Assembly: GCF_021134715.1 (NCBI RefSeq)
Contig: NC_060024.1
Location: 7,626,001 to 7,690,000 of the forward strand
Length of the DNA: 64,000 nt
Direction of reading: 5' to 3'
Source: Daphnia pulex
Taxonomy: Eukaryota; Arthropoda; Branchiopoda; Diplostraca; Daphniidae
Shown: piece by piece, positions 52,209 through 63,986 of the stretch
Position numbering within the stretch: the first letter of the stretch is position 1
How the letters are laid out: each line of letters begins with the position of its first letter
Program-made: the position numbers and the translations under genes
Notes under the pieces: generated by a model
Told to the model about the DNA's origin: nothing
Database searches by the model: none
The model's input: only the letters and a program-made list of their open reading frames with translations

Positions 52209-54383
52209 ATGGAATCTCGAGCGAATGTTGAAATGGTATGGAGAAAGGTTTGGAAAAGATTCTGGTACTACGACTGGGATATGGGATCGGGATTGGTCAA
52301 GAAATGGAGAAGAGTGATGAAACAAGTCCCGAAAAATTATTCGCCACCATCCTCGTACCCGCACCCCGCGACGAATCCTCAGCTGATAACTTACGCGGAC
52401 TGCGAGGCATTTTTCGAATCTGTAACCAGAGGCTCCAGGGAGGATTTGATTAAAACTCTCAACATCCACGGACCTAAAGTGACTACCGAATTGTCAAAAT
52501 CGTACAACGAACATGGGCAGACCCCTCTTCTGGTGGCCATCCGCCGAAGAAACTTGGACATGGTCAAATTCTTGGTCGGCAAACTGGGCGTTCCTATCGA
52601 GCAAATTGGACGAATGGTGTCGAATGGGGTTGAATACCTGGACGTTCCAGCACTGTACGCGGCCATCGTTTGCGGAGAGTTGGACATTGCCGCCTATCTC
52701 CTTTCCATGGAATTTGAATCGGATCAAGAAACCGCCCAAATGATCGAATCCATCGTCTCAAGTCCCAACGGCCGACAGGAAAAGATCAACATTCTGGAAC
52801 TGATGGGTGCAGTCAATTTTTACTTTTACGAAACGCATCCAGCCCCGCAAAACGGCCTCATGTACTGGAGGGCAGCCACGCATCTTCGACAGTCGACGGT
52901 CGATGGTGAACCGGACCTAATACCTAAAACGATTCTTCCATTGGACGCTTATGGCTCGGCTTTCGGCTTGACTTCCGAGTTTACCACATTAGAACAACTG
53001 GAGCAGCTGTCTAGACTCGAGCTCTTCACCCAAGCAATTTTGGTCAGCCAGCGAGTCCTGGACATGGTCCGTCCTGGTGTCCATATCTTCAATCTCACCT
53101 TCTTGTCCCAATGGGCTTCGATGTGTTCCTTCCGCCAAGGGCAGAGCGGCCGCGCCATCCACATACTGACGCTCGTTCTGCAGCAATCACAATCACTTGA
53201 GTGGAAGGGATTAAAGACGAGTCGAATCATCAACTGGGCCCTGGACATCATGAAGTCAAGCATCACCAATCTGCAAGAGAATCCGGAACAAGACGAGTTT
53301 CCGTTTGCTAGTGTGATGGCCACCTTCGATTTTGCCACTCAGTACATGGCGCATCTGCAAGAAAATCCCCGACAACAAAAGATTGACCCGAGCACTCGAC
53401 TCGGTCTGGCAAGTTTCATCGTGGGATTGATTTATTGGGCCCACGAGCTGGTGCCGCAATGGAGTGTCGTGGATCGTCAACAGTTCCAGCGCAGCCTGTC
53501 CCTTTTCATAGCCAAAGACCACCGATGGGGAAACGCCAATCAGAATCTTCTCCACACGATTTGCCATCTGGAGAGTACGAGTCACACGTTCGCTGAAATT
53601 CACGAGTTGATGGACAGAGACAGCGACTCTGTGACTAGCGAAGACATGGGCAGCAGCGACCTGGATGAAACAAGCGACTTGAATCATGGCGAATTTGAAA
53701 ACAACAGCGACACGGTGAACGATCTGCTGGACAGCAATGACGACATGAATGATGACCCTGTCGGCGGGAGCCAATTTGACTTTGACATCATTTGTGCGTT
53801 GAAGGATGAAGATAGCTTCAGTGATTACAGTAACGACTATAACGTGAGCGGATGTTCGTCGTGTGGGCACGGAAACGACGAAGTGATGTCTGCGGACGAA
53901 AGTGACGACGAGGACTTTGAACTGATTCGAGATTTTCGCGACGAAGACGACGAAAGCGACGATGATCCAGACGAGGATTTCCAGCTGTCTGTGACCGAGT
54001 GGATCCTTCGACTCGGAGCCGATCCTAACGCGGCCGACTCGCACGGAGCAACTCCTCTCCACTTGGTGGCCTTGAATCGTGGCAGCGCTGCTCAAGGTCG
54101 GCTGCTGCTGGAATACGGGGCTCACATAGACCAGACGGACAACGCAAGTACGACCCCCTTGATGCTCTTCCAGGAATGGCAAAGCCTGCTCTCCCAGGAA
54201 TGGCCAGACCAAATAATCGACCGTGATGAGGATAACGAGCTTAACCTCCATTTGCTCATCAGAGACGCTCTGCCACTGCCTCTGAGCTGCTTGGCTGCAC
54301 GAGTCTTACGCCAAAGTGGAGTTCCATTCGACGATGCAGAGAAGGTTCCACCCACTCTACAAACCTTCATTCAGCGACATTAA
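52209..54383 (+). CDS. FEM1-like ankyrin protein, intronless, with acidic insertion
   Basis: 724 aa from ATG 52209. N-terminal ankyrin repeats (about 85-190: NEHGQTPLLVAIRRRNLDMV, VPALYAAIVCGELDIAAYLL). A TPR-like middle (about 195-460) begins with ILELMGAVNFYF and YWRAATHLR, as in FEM1 proteins. A C-terminal ankyrin unit (about 600-660: DSHGATPLHLVALNR, LLEYGAHIDQTD) and the closing block LPLSCLAARVLRQ..VP..LQTFIQRH match the FEM1 C terminus. FEM1 proteins are CUL2 ubiquitin-ligase receptors that read C-terminal degrons and act in sex determination in nematodes. Residues about 468-593 are an Asp/Glu/Ser-rich insertion unlike usual FEM1. No introns and an AATAAA at 54484 suggest a retrocopy origin, but the frame is fully open. 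Confidence 0.82.
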   Translation: MESRANVEMVWRKVWKRFWYYDWDMGSGLVKKWRRVMKQVPKNYSPPSSYPHPATNPQLITYADCEAFFESVTRGSREDLIKTLNIHGPKVTTELSKSYNEHGQTPLLVAIRRRNLDMVKFLVGKLGVPIEQIGRMVSNGVEYLDVPALYAAIVCGELDIAAYLLSMEFESDQETAQMIESIVSSPNGRQEKINILELMGAVNFYFYETHPAPQNGLMYWRAATHLRQSTVDGEPDLIPKTILPLDAYGSAFGLTSEFTTLEQLEQLSRLELFTQAILVSQRVLDMVRPGVHIFNLTFLSQWASMCSFRQGQSGRAIHILTLVLQQSQSLEWKGLKTSRIINWALDIMKSSITNLQENPEQDEFPFASVMATFDFATQYMAHLQENPRQQKIDPSTRLGLASFIVGLIYWAHELVPQWSVVDRQQFQRSLSLFIAKDHRWGNANQNLLHTICHLESTSHTFAEIHELMDRDSDSVTSEDMGSSDLDETSDLNHGEFENNSDTVNDLLDSNDDMNDDPVGGSQFDFDIICALKDEDSFSDYSNDYNVSGCSSCGHGNDEVMSADESDDEDFELIRDFRDEDDESDDDPDEDFQLSVTEWILRLGADPNAADSHGATPLHLVALNRGSAAQGRLLLEYGAHIDQTDNASTTPLMLFQEWQSLLSQEWPDQIIDRDEDNELNLHLLIRDALPLPLSCLAARVLRQSGVPFDDAEKVPPTLQTFIQRH

Positions 54384-55754
54384 TAAGATATTTCCGATGG
54401 AAGATGAAATTTCATGTGTTTGGTTCTTTTGTTTTACTTTTGATACTTGTCGACTTGTCGTCACTGTTCTGTCAGTTGATTTCAATAAATTTCATTTAAA
54501 AACAAAAATATTGTTTCGCCTATTCATTTGTTTGATTGTTTAAGGGCTTTGTTTGCCAAGTACCAAGTTGATTGTAGGTTGTAGGACCAAGATGTTGAGC
54601 TAAAGCAAGCAAGGTTCAAATTCGCTGCTTCTTCGCTAGTGTCACGACGACCTAAGGCTCCTTCATCATTACCGTACATCCAAAAGTGTAAAGTTCGCCT
54701 AAAAATAAAATAAGAAAATTAGACTGAATCCGAGAAAAAAAACGAGTAAATTGTAAACTTACCTTTACTAGTAAGGCAGACTGTGTGCACACCACCGGCA
54801 ACTACACCCATTATAAAGTTATAACCGTAGCCTTTATTCTCTGAATATTTGATCAACAGCAATCATCGTAATCAATGATTATTGTTCGAAATACAATTTT
54901 TACTACGATCCGATTAAATCTTTTAATCAACTTCAAAAGGCTGCTGAGAATAACTACACCCGAGTCCATGCGACTCAGTACTATAATTTCATTTATTTCT
55001 TTTACATGTCACTTAGTGAAAACATTTTGTTTCTATAAACTGTCACGCTTTTTTAATAGAAGATACCTTTTAAAAATTTCATTATTTGATTGAATCGCCA
55101 ATAAGTTAATAATCGTCAAGAGCTGGTTCTAAAATTGATAGAATTTCAGTTATAAGACGTCTACTGAGAATTTGATCCGATGCCAAAGCAGAGGAAGAAA
55201 ACAAATTATCTCGAAGAACGAAGCACGCCAATTACAAGATTTACGGTAAGTTATAAGACGAAAACTACATTCAACTAAATATCTTAACAATTATTTCACT
55301 AGAGGCACGGTCAAACGAACAGTGGTGCCCAGCAAAGGCACAAAAAAACTGGATTTCACCAAAGACCGAAGAAAGAAAAAAATTCGAAAGTGTGGTGCGG
55401 TTGACGAAAAAGGTCGTCTAGGCTCGAAATCAAAGAAGAAGAAGAGCCCAAAAAGGTTATTATTTAGTCCCGCCATTGTGTCAAATAGGGAAACGTGTGT
55501 TCGAATGGAGAGAAGAGCTCGCGGTTGGGGCATGGGAGATGACGTCAAAGCGAACGGGAGATCAGAGCCTGATGTAATAAAGATAATACTATAAAACATG
55601 GGGGGGGGGGGGTTGAGGCTACATGGCAGCGAAATAGTTTAAAATTGATTAAAATAGGAAAAAGTGAAGAGCGGCAAGCCCTAGGCCTCTATGATGTTCG
55701 CCGAATGAATGACGCGAGACTTATTGACATTAAATTATTGTATTTCACTTTCAA
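54384..55754. other. Gene-free stretch, one possible basic small ORF
   Basis: 55181-55246 (MPKQRKKTNYLEERSTPI) ends at a GTAAGT donor, and 55304-55594 reads a Lys-rich frame. The two do not join in frame, so no gene model is offered. Confidence 0.3.
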
Positions 55755-55866
55755 GACAGCTGTTACCCTCTCCGTCACCAAGGAGGGTCTGGAACTCCCC
55801 GATGATGATGAAGAAACCAAGAAACGCGAGAGCGACAAGGCCAAATTCGACGCTTTAGCCTGGTGA
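55755..55866 (+). pseudogene. HSP90 C-terminal-region fragment
   Basis: Reads FKTAVTLSVTKEGLELPDDD and EETKKRESDKAKFDALAW before a stop. The SVTKEGLELP, acidic and K.RE.DKAKF blocks are a hallmark of the HSP90 middle/C-terminal domain border. Only about 37 residues of a chaperone of over 700 residues are present. A dead fragment. Confidence 0.75.
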
Positions 55867-58800
55867 ATGAAAGGCTCAAAGTGCCTACCGGTGCCTACGG
55901 CGTACGGCGTGATAGTTTTTTTTTTATTTATTTTTTAACTAGATTTGTTTAATTTATCAATTTTGTGGATAGTAATAGTTTAATTTTAAAAAAAAATTTC
56001 GTTCGGTACCGTTTTACATACATGATTATTTTATGCAAGCACGAAAGGGAACCATGGAGGGAGGGGGAATAGAACCCGGACACCGCCGGAGGAGACAAGA
56101 GACTCAATAACTATCTACAATGCGTGCCATAACCACTAAACCATGGTAGCACATTCTATTATGATTGGAAGTTCATAAAACAAATCATTAAATAATCACA
56201 AATTTTTAATCCGCGTGAAAAATCAAACCCACTAAATTAGCTGAAAATTTTTAGAAATTTAATTAAAAGGACTAATAAGGTTTAAAAAAATGTTGAACTA
56301 GTTCAGCCTCGGTAGACTCACGATCCGCTTGCCTTGCCCATGTCCGGATAATGTCCGGCACAACTTCACATTATCTCCACGCATAAACGTATTGTGCTAC
56401 GGGGCTGTACAATTAAACCTAATTTTTGACTTTTTATTTTTTTACTGAATCGCTTTATCATGTTGATCCCTTATACATAAATGAATTTTGATTATCATTT
56501 TGATATACAATAGTGCTGGTTATTCGAAGAAATGAAATGTGGGTGAATTCCTGTAAATACCATGTATAACGGTACTAATGGACTACGGTACTATGCCCAT
56601 GATATACGATACAAAACGGTATACGATACTAATGGACGGTATCAATGTGGGGAATCCCATGATCCTTCCGACAGGAATATTCGTAGCTCAAAGACCGGTG
56701 AAATATTAATTTGGATATTTGGGATTGGATATTTGGGAATTAGTGAAAGCAATGAGGAACAAGTATTTTTGCAGATGAAGACTGAAATTGAAGATTGGTT
56801 ATCAAATAGGTCAGGGGTACAGTAAAACTTTTTTGAAACCTTTTTGTTCAGTCTACTTTGCAGTTTCGTAAAGTGATGCTGGTGATCAAATAAGATTGCT
56901 CCTATATTGCGCCGGTCCCTATTCACGATAATGCAGCCCCGCACCCATTAAACTAACTTCATTGGAGGGCTTGTCGAGGAAGATGTCTTTGGGTAGAATC
57001 GTTTCATCTGACCTTTAAAGTTAAAAAATAAAGCACACATACTGTTCTCCACTTCTACAATGTCAATTCCCAACTAGACAAAGTGAAAGATATTTAAATT
57101 TCTATTATCGATAAAGTGAAGCGCAAAGTGAATAACGACGTATACTGCTGAGCGGGCTGAGTTGTACAAGTAATGACATTGGCACTCAAACTCAACTAAT
57201 GATCAAGTTAATAAAACGAGCTATCTTTATACTAAATTTTCTCACAGTTTCTGACGACATATTAGACAGAATTTTTTTACATAAGTGTCGATTCGTTTTG
57301 GGATATTGAACCGTTTAGTGATTAACTGTGGAGGGATAATGAATGACGCAGGTTCTCTGTAAACATGCGACGGAGATTGTTTCGATTTGACAAATTAGTT
57401 TCAATAACAGAAGTATGCATTAGGATTTGGTAACCTGCTTTGTGACTGAGCAGCTTATAGGCCTTTTACCAACACACGATCTTTCGAATTTGCGGTGGGG
57501 AACTTTATAGCCTCTTTTTTATACGATTGTAACATAGAAAAGTGACTAGATTATCTATTTTTGATTTCGACTTTTTAATGATCGGCGCGTTCTTATTCGA
57601 TCGATTCCTTTGATGGTCGAAGGAAGAACGGCCTTCCTTGGCTCGGTTGGCGACACCCTTAATTTCTGTGAATCAGACCATCCACAACCAAGCTTATTAT
57701 AATCGTGTCTTCGCTGGCGCTGGCTGAGACTGTGGTAAGTTCTGTAAAAACTTAAGGACTGTAGTCAAAGCTTTACTCTGGTAAGTCACTGGGATAATTT
57801 CCGTAAGTTTTGGTGCGCACCGGCAACAAAAGGAAAAAGAGGGAGTAAATCCGGCAAGGGACAGAGAACGAACAACGATGAACAACGACGAACAGAGAAC
57901 AAAAAAAAAGGGGTCGTGTTCAGAGAGATGAATCGGCGAGTGATACAGAAACCCAGAGATTCAATTGTGGTTTATCACAGTGGCCGAAGCCGAGAGCTTC
58001 GCCATGATTGCAATGTAATTGTTAACTCCCGAGAAGAAGATATGTGCATTGAAATCACCCCGGCGAGACTGGGACATCAAGACGGGCAGAGTTTCTGCGT
58101 TGACGGTGACGCCCTCCGTCCGCGCTGGCTGACCCCTAACTCGGGCCCAAACTGAGTGCAACCAAAGAAGATTCGAGTCCTTGATGTCAGCAGTCATTAC
58201 CACTTAACCGTTTGTTGTTCGAACGAACCATCATCCCGTCAGAAAGGTTGGAGCGTTTCCGCGCCCAACCCTTACATCCTTTTGAGCAATCTAAAAATAT
58301 GACAAACATAAAAAATCATAAATAACCGACAAAATAAATGCTTCCGGAAATTTGGGTGACACTCAGTACGTAGAGGTTATACTATATATACGGGAATTCT
58401 GTGGCCGCGAGTTTATTTTCGAGGAGTTTACCGAATCCGTGTCCGGGTGCTTAAACTCGTAGACGCCCGTAGACGCCCATGTTGCATGTTGGTCCAAGTG
58501 GAGACGGACAAAAAAATGGGGGGGGGGGGGGCAGGTAATGATCCAACTGTTTAATACTAACTGGTGGTTTCTTAGTCAAGACCTCCAGGTGGTATGTCCA
58601 TTCGAGAATGCGAGACAGCAGGCAATGATAGCGGTTCTCCGGCAGCCGGTCAAATTTAGGGTTTAAGGAGGCACAACGCCGGCAAGCCGCTGCGAATTCT
58701 ATCGAATGCCAGTCGATTTCTCGTTTCAGTCTCTATTGTTTCAAATAATAAAAATAATAATCATAGAAAAATAAGGCATTTCAACTTAACGACAACCAGT

Positions 58801-59491
58801 GACAAAAAGTGTGTGAAACACCGAAACACGGACAGCTCTCAAAATATCAATTTCTAACGAATGGATACCCAACAAAGCTGGGTTGATGGCATCGTAATCA
58901 CTAATCATAAGGCCGCGATTGAGGAAAATCAGTTTGAACGGAAACTGTTATGTGTGCAAGAGAAAATATGGAGATGGCTATTCTTTTTGGGACATCATGT
59001 TCCGCCCTTGTCAACACACAAATTCAAGATGTGCGGTTGTAATATGTCTTTGGTTAACTGCCTTGAACCTAATTCAAGGCCCTGGAAGCAAAATAAATAG
59101 TTTAATTTTGAAGATTCCTGTCTGAAAATGAATCCATGAAGAACAATGCATCCCTTTTGTGTGTAACATACTTAGCCATATTTCTGCAATCTTATTTGTT
59201 GTGCGAAAAAGCAGACCATACTCAACGATACCGTACCCTATACCATGATCATCAGCAAGCGTCGGTTCGATGGCCAAGAACAGTAATTTTCAACATCCAA
59301 TTTTCATCAAAAAACATACTTTAATGAAACTACACTTGTGGCAGAGAAGGCATATTAAATTACATAAAAAAATATTATATAATTTCCATATTGCCAGACT
59401 TTGCGCTAGCATTAACAGCTAGGCATTCAGAAACAATGGGGTGGACAAGGCAGTTTAAGCGTATAAATAGATTTTGATTACTTGAGTGATT
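55867..59491. other. Gene-free stretch with two tRNA-like SINE heads
   Basis: On the minus strand at 56060-56152, CCGGGTTCTATTCCCCC (B box) and CCATGGTTTAGTGGTTATGG (A box) occur. At 58165-58212 AGGACTCGAATCT and GGTTAAGTGGTAATG occur. Both look like tRNA-derived SINE heads. Runs of G are at 55602-55612 and 58519-58531. ORFs at 56562, 57916 and 58861 are unsupported. Confidence 0.45.
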
Positions 59492-61316
59492 TCAGCAAGG
59501 AACAACGGAAACCGTGTTTTCCATTTCGTTCTGCTCTACATTTTTATCAACTATTGCAAACCCGTTTTTGGGTGTCATTAAGCCCCACAAAATAGCAATA
59601 ATTTCCAAAATGTATTTAAATGGTTGCAAGACAAATCCTAGGATGAATAGAAGTAGGAGTTTGCCTATCCCAACGTGCTTGGCACTGTAGGTGTAGGATC
59701 TGAACGTTCCGTATAGGTTCATGTAGATGATAACGCCTCCAACGAAGCATCCGCAGAGATCTACAAACTATTAATAGAAATTAATTGGGTGAGAAAGCCA
59801 TTGATGTGCTCGAGTGTAAAATTACACGACTAATCTGAATTGGGAACAATGGTTGAAGAAACACATTTAAAGTGGACAACGGTGCCGTCGCTGTTGCATA
59901 TACGCAGCAACCAAGAAGAATTCGAAACCTAAAATTTCATTATAAGTAGATTGTCAAAATGATATATTAAATTTAAAAATTAAAATTTGGCTATTTACCT
60001 TAAAGGAATTTCTGACGAGTGAACAACAAGTAAAAGTCCTTGTAGCCATCGTTTTCTTTGTCGCAGGAAATCCTTAATAGTGAAAGGCGATTTCTCCCAC
60101 ATGTCACCTTCGATGAAACCAAACGAGTAGCCCTTGCTGGCTGCCATGAGTCCGAAGTAAGCGTCCTCTGCCACCGAGCCTCTTGGTCCATGATCGAAGC
60201 TTACATCTCTCTCAGCTCCCACCTTTAAACAATATATAATGAATACTATTTAGAACAATGAAATGTATCAGTTAACTTACATTCGATATGACATACGATC
60301 CTTTCCATCCCATAATTGGCATGTGCATCACCTTTAATTGAAATTGCAATTTTCCCATATCATCGGCGACACGAATTGAATCACACAAAGTTAACATCAA
60401 GTTGACGACCTATGAAAGATTATCATAAATTAAGAAAAATTTACTTTACAATTGTTTTCATTACCTCGTCATTATTGTATGTTATCACGCCTTGACCAAA
60501 ATGATGTTTCCCCTCGCAAATGAAATTTACAATCCCTTTGATACAACCGCTCGTAAGTAGGGTCTCTTCGTCAAGATGTACGATCCAATCTTCATTATTC
60601 AAATTGTTGACCTACATTTTCGTCGCACACAGAAAATGAATCTGTGGTATTTTGTATGTACGTTTAGCAACGCAACTAACCTCTTTTTCCAGACAATATT
60701 GAAGTGCCCTTGATTTATACAAAGCTCCAGATTTGGTGGCATAATCTTCCGGAACAACTAGTTCACGTACTTTTTTGCTAGTGACCAAGGATATTGATTT
60801 GTCTGTCACAACTTCAAATGTAAAGTGCTCAAGACCAGTTTCCTCACAAATGTTTCGGTTCTTCAAAATATTATTGCGTACCAATTGGGGGAAATCTCCT
60901 TTAGTAACCACACGAAAGCAAACAAAAGGAACACTGACGTGGTCGCGCCTTGAGAAAATCTATAATATTTTAAATTTTAGTAGACAGTTCATATTCAAAA
61001 TAACAATAAAAACAATAATTTTTCTAGTCACCTTTGTTTTTGGTTGATCAGGAAATGCATTAAAAAGCACAAGACCCAAAAAGTTGAATAAAGCCAAGGG
61101 TAGGCACAACAGTGTCAAGAACCTAGTAACATAGAGAACTGCAGCTAGAAAAAATCCATACTGTTCCCATGAGCTCAAAGATTCTTCTGTTTCAAAGGCG
61201 ATTGAATTATTTTCTCCCAGTCCACCACCCAGACTTATCACCAAAATAATTGTTCCAGTTAAGGCAGCACAGTGAATTAGATGAAACACTTCTCGTTTTA
61301 CAGCACTCGTCATCAT
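59492..61316 (-). CDS. egh: Egghead beta-1,4-mannosyltransferase (7 exons)
   Basis: Exons 61316-61032, 60959-60681, 60611-60465, 60409-60281, 60222-59999, 59928-59826 and 59767-59492 join to 480 aa. Egghead is a membrane GT2 enzyme that adds mannose to glucosylceramide, the second sugar of arthropod glycosphingolipids. Evidence: two N-terminal membrane segments, then FVCFRVVTKGDFPQLVRNN, FEVVTDKSISL, YATKSGALYKSRALQYCLE, DWIVHLDEETLL (metal/donor-binding acidic motif), GSVAEDAYFGL, SPFTIKDFLRQRKRWLQG (QxxRW), and further C-terminal membrane segments. All splice sites are GT-AG, except that the sixth uses a plain GTAATT donor. Length and exon phases fit; the gene looks functional. Confidence 0.93.
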
Positions 61317-63662
61317 CTAAAGATATGAAAAAAGATTGATTAAATAGAACATGAATTTAGGAACATGCACAACATCTCTGAAGTAACCTGATAAGACAGT
61401 TTGACTAGATTATTTTAAGCATAACAGAGTCTCTTTTCTAGTTGTTTCGAGTATCATTAGTTGTTTCAACTAATACATGAATTTAAATTTAAAATAACTA
61501 GAAGTTTTGTAGGAAGATGTGTTTTGGACTTACAGAAACATTCCTCATCTTAACTGTTATTGGCAATCCACAATTGGCCAAAGTTCTAAAAAAAAAGACG
61601 TCTATAGCTGAAAGAAGTTTTTCATTCACTCGTTCAGTCTCTTAAAGACAACTTCGGAAAAGCTGGTTTTCTGGCTTTTAGCTCGTTCTATAATGGTCAT
61701 GAGCCGTGAGCAGAGCAGATAAAAGAACGAGAGAAAACTTATCAGGTATTATAGAGATGCAAGAAAAGAGTGTCATAAAACAATTAAGCTACGTTTGTTT
61801 TCCCTCCTCCAATTTTTCTTATAGTTGACTGCTACAAATTCCAGCGTTGCATTTTACAACTTCAAGATTTACGAGACTCACGAAAACCAGAGGAGACAGG
61901 ACTGGACAGGAGAACGCGGAAAGCAGAAAACTCTCATCTCTCAAGTCTTAACTCTTAAGACCCATTTTAATTCCTTAAATATGTATAATTCCCTAAAAAC
62001 TTTTGAACACGCACAAGATTTCTGAAGATACTTGATATTTTACCAGACACGACACAAATCAATTTTACATCACTTCTAGTGGATTTAATTATTGTAAATA
62101 TGAAAACGTTTTTAAAATTTATTAGAGACATTGTAGAAAGATGTGTTGAACTTATCTTTTCTTAAAATTGTTGGCAAACCAAAATTAGTCAACTCAAAAA
62201 GAAACGACGGATGTAAGAAATTTGTTATTCACATAGATTCTTAAAGACAACTTCCGGTACCGCGAAAAGATAACAGAACGGGGGATTATTCTTATCAGAT
62301 TTATGATTAGGTGGTAAAAGTGTGACAAAATGATTAAGCTACGGTTGTTTTCCCTACTATATTCCTGATACAAATTCCAGCGTTGATGTAGTAGTACGAA
62401 AAGGTTCAAATTTGAATATTCCCCAGAATTCAATTCACACTTGAGTCAGAGTTTTACAAAAGATGGAGTAGCTAACTGAGCATTTTTTCTACATTCCAAA
62501 TAATCGTTCGATAAAATCTTCCTCTGAAAGAAATTAGGGATTTAACTAACAACATCAACTGTTAATAACGAGGAATAAGCGGGAAGCGGAAGAAGCCAAC
62601 AAGTCTAAGATCATTTGAATTTTGAGCAACGTGACAAAATGAAAGTTTTATTTTTAATGTATTCTTTGTATTTGACTGCCTTTAGCTTTAAAGCTTTAAA
62701 GATCTTAATCGTATTATATAGTAAGGCTCCTTTAATTTTTCGCTACGGCTATAGATACTTCCGTTTGTTTTTTTAATGTCAACGATTGTCAAGCCAATTT
62801 AATCGACTGCCCTTCACAAGTCAGTGGATTTTGTCAAAAAAGTCTTATTTCTTATAATTATAATTATAAAATCAATAAGTTATTTACTTATTTTTAGTAC
62901 TACTTAGGTACCTACTTACTAGGTTCACTACTTAGGTCTTGAGTATACGAAAACGTACGAAAATTTGCGTATTTTGCGTAATTTGCGTAAACTACACGTG
63001 TTTAGATAAATTTGCGTACTTTTGGCAGGGTGTACGAAAATTTTTTTAGTGGTGAACCCCTCGGGCTTTGGGGCAGACTATGGCAGTGCAGACTGCAGAG
63101 GGGAACTTTTCCTTGGGTGCCGCCCCCAAAACATTTTGAAATAAATTGATAATGACTAGACACGATCTACCGGGAAGTGAAAACACTTCCAAAGGTCTAG
63201 GGGAACTTAATTAAATAAATAAATAAAAAAAAAACCTTCTCTTTTTGCCGGGGAAAGCTCCAATTTAAATGGTTCAGCAACCACTCATAGTTGTTGCATA
63301 ACGAAATAAATAACGACCTGAGTGGGCGATGAAAAATCAGCTATAAATGATCGGCTTTCAATATTATTTAATATATAGGGCTCTTCGAGGTCTTACTTCC
63401 ATACGTTTTATGAAGCCGTTTTATCTGGCAACGAAAGAAGATGAAAATTTGTGACCTATCTCTCACCTTTCGGTTGCCGCTGCTGGGGAAGAGGCAGAGG
63501 CTGGCCAGCCAGCAGCACATGTATAAGGGCGTCCATATAAGCGGAGGCGTTTTGTGATTTCGTCATTCAAGCCAAAAATTTTCACCCAGGCCAACTCTAC
63601 TCACGTCACAATTTTGCTCTTTTACCCCCATTTTCACCCTTTTCGTCTTTCGCCTTTCGGCC
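61317..63662. other. Upstream region of egh and gene-free stretch
   Basis: Holds a diverged tandem duplication (separate entry), then AT-rich sequence with GCGTA-type short repeats around 62940-63030. No gene recognised. Confidence 0.4.
61500..62380 (-). repeat. Diverged tandem duplication upstream of egh (61500-61860 and 62130-62380)
   Basis: Both units share, in order, GAAGATGTGTTTTGGACTTA-like start, ATTGGCAA.CC..AATT, TTCTTAAAGACAACTT, ATTAAGCTACG.TTGTTTTCC and ACAAATTCCAGCGTTG. Located 5' of the egh ATG, so possibly a duplicated promoter or non-coding first exon. Confidence 0.65.
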
Positions 63663-63986
63663 CTAAGGGCAAAAGAGGGGGTATAGGCAGCACGAAAAAG
63701 GTTGTCCGATAGCGTGAGTCCTGAACCTGAAGAGAAAATGAATTTGATCATTCTGAAGTTGAGCACCTGTCTCGACACAGTCATTGAAGCTGATTCCGTT
63801 CCATCCTTTGTTTGAACAATTGTACACAATGCGAATGGGAGTTGTTTGAGAAGCTTTCTTCACGCAGTAGTGACACCTCTTTGCGATTTGTTCAGTTGGA
63901 ACCTGCTCGATGAACTGACGATCTTGTTGATCCTTGATGAGATTAGCGAAAACTTTTAACATTCCCTCTTTTGCGAGATGCTTCAC
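63663..63986 (-). pseudogene. BEL/Pao retrotransposon reverse-transcriptase fragment
   Basis: Reads CHYCVKKASQTTPIRIVYNC, GISFNDCVETGAQLQND and IHFLFRFRTHAI. The pattern (conserved aromatic/His-Val, R.V.(D/N).S, S.ND....G..L..D, LLRFR) is the N-terminal RT region of BEL/Pao Pol. It is cut by the window edge upstream. It ends at a stop at 63663 shortly after the FRFR motif, so the element is degenerate here. Confidence 0.6.

Noticed and set aside
53256-54251. 331-aa minus-strand ORF opposite the FEM1-like gene
   Set aside because: It lies wholly antisense to a well-supported coding frame and has no recognisable domain.
55322-55594. Lys-rich 90-aa ORF
   Set aside because: Composition is low complexity, it does not join in frame with the nearby exon-like piece at 55181-55246, and it matches nothing I recognise.
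57916-58203. Pair of overlapping ORFs on both strands
   Set aside because: Mutually antisense, no domain, and they run into a tRNA-like repeat.
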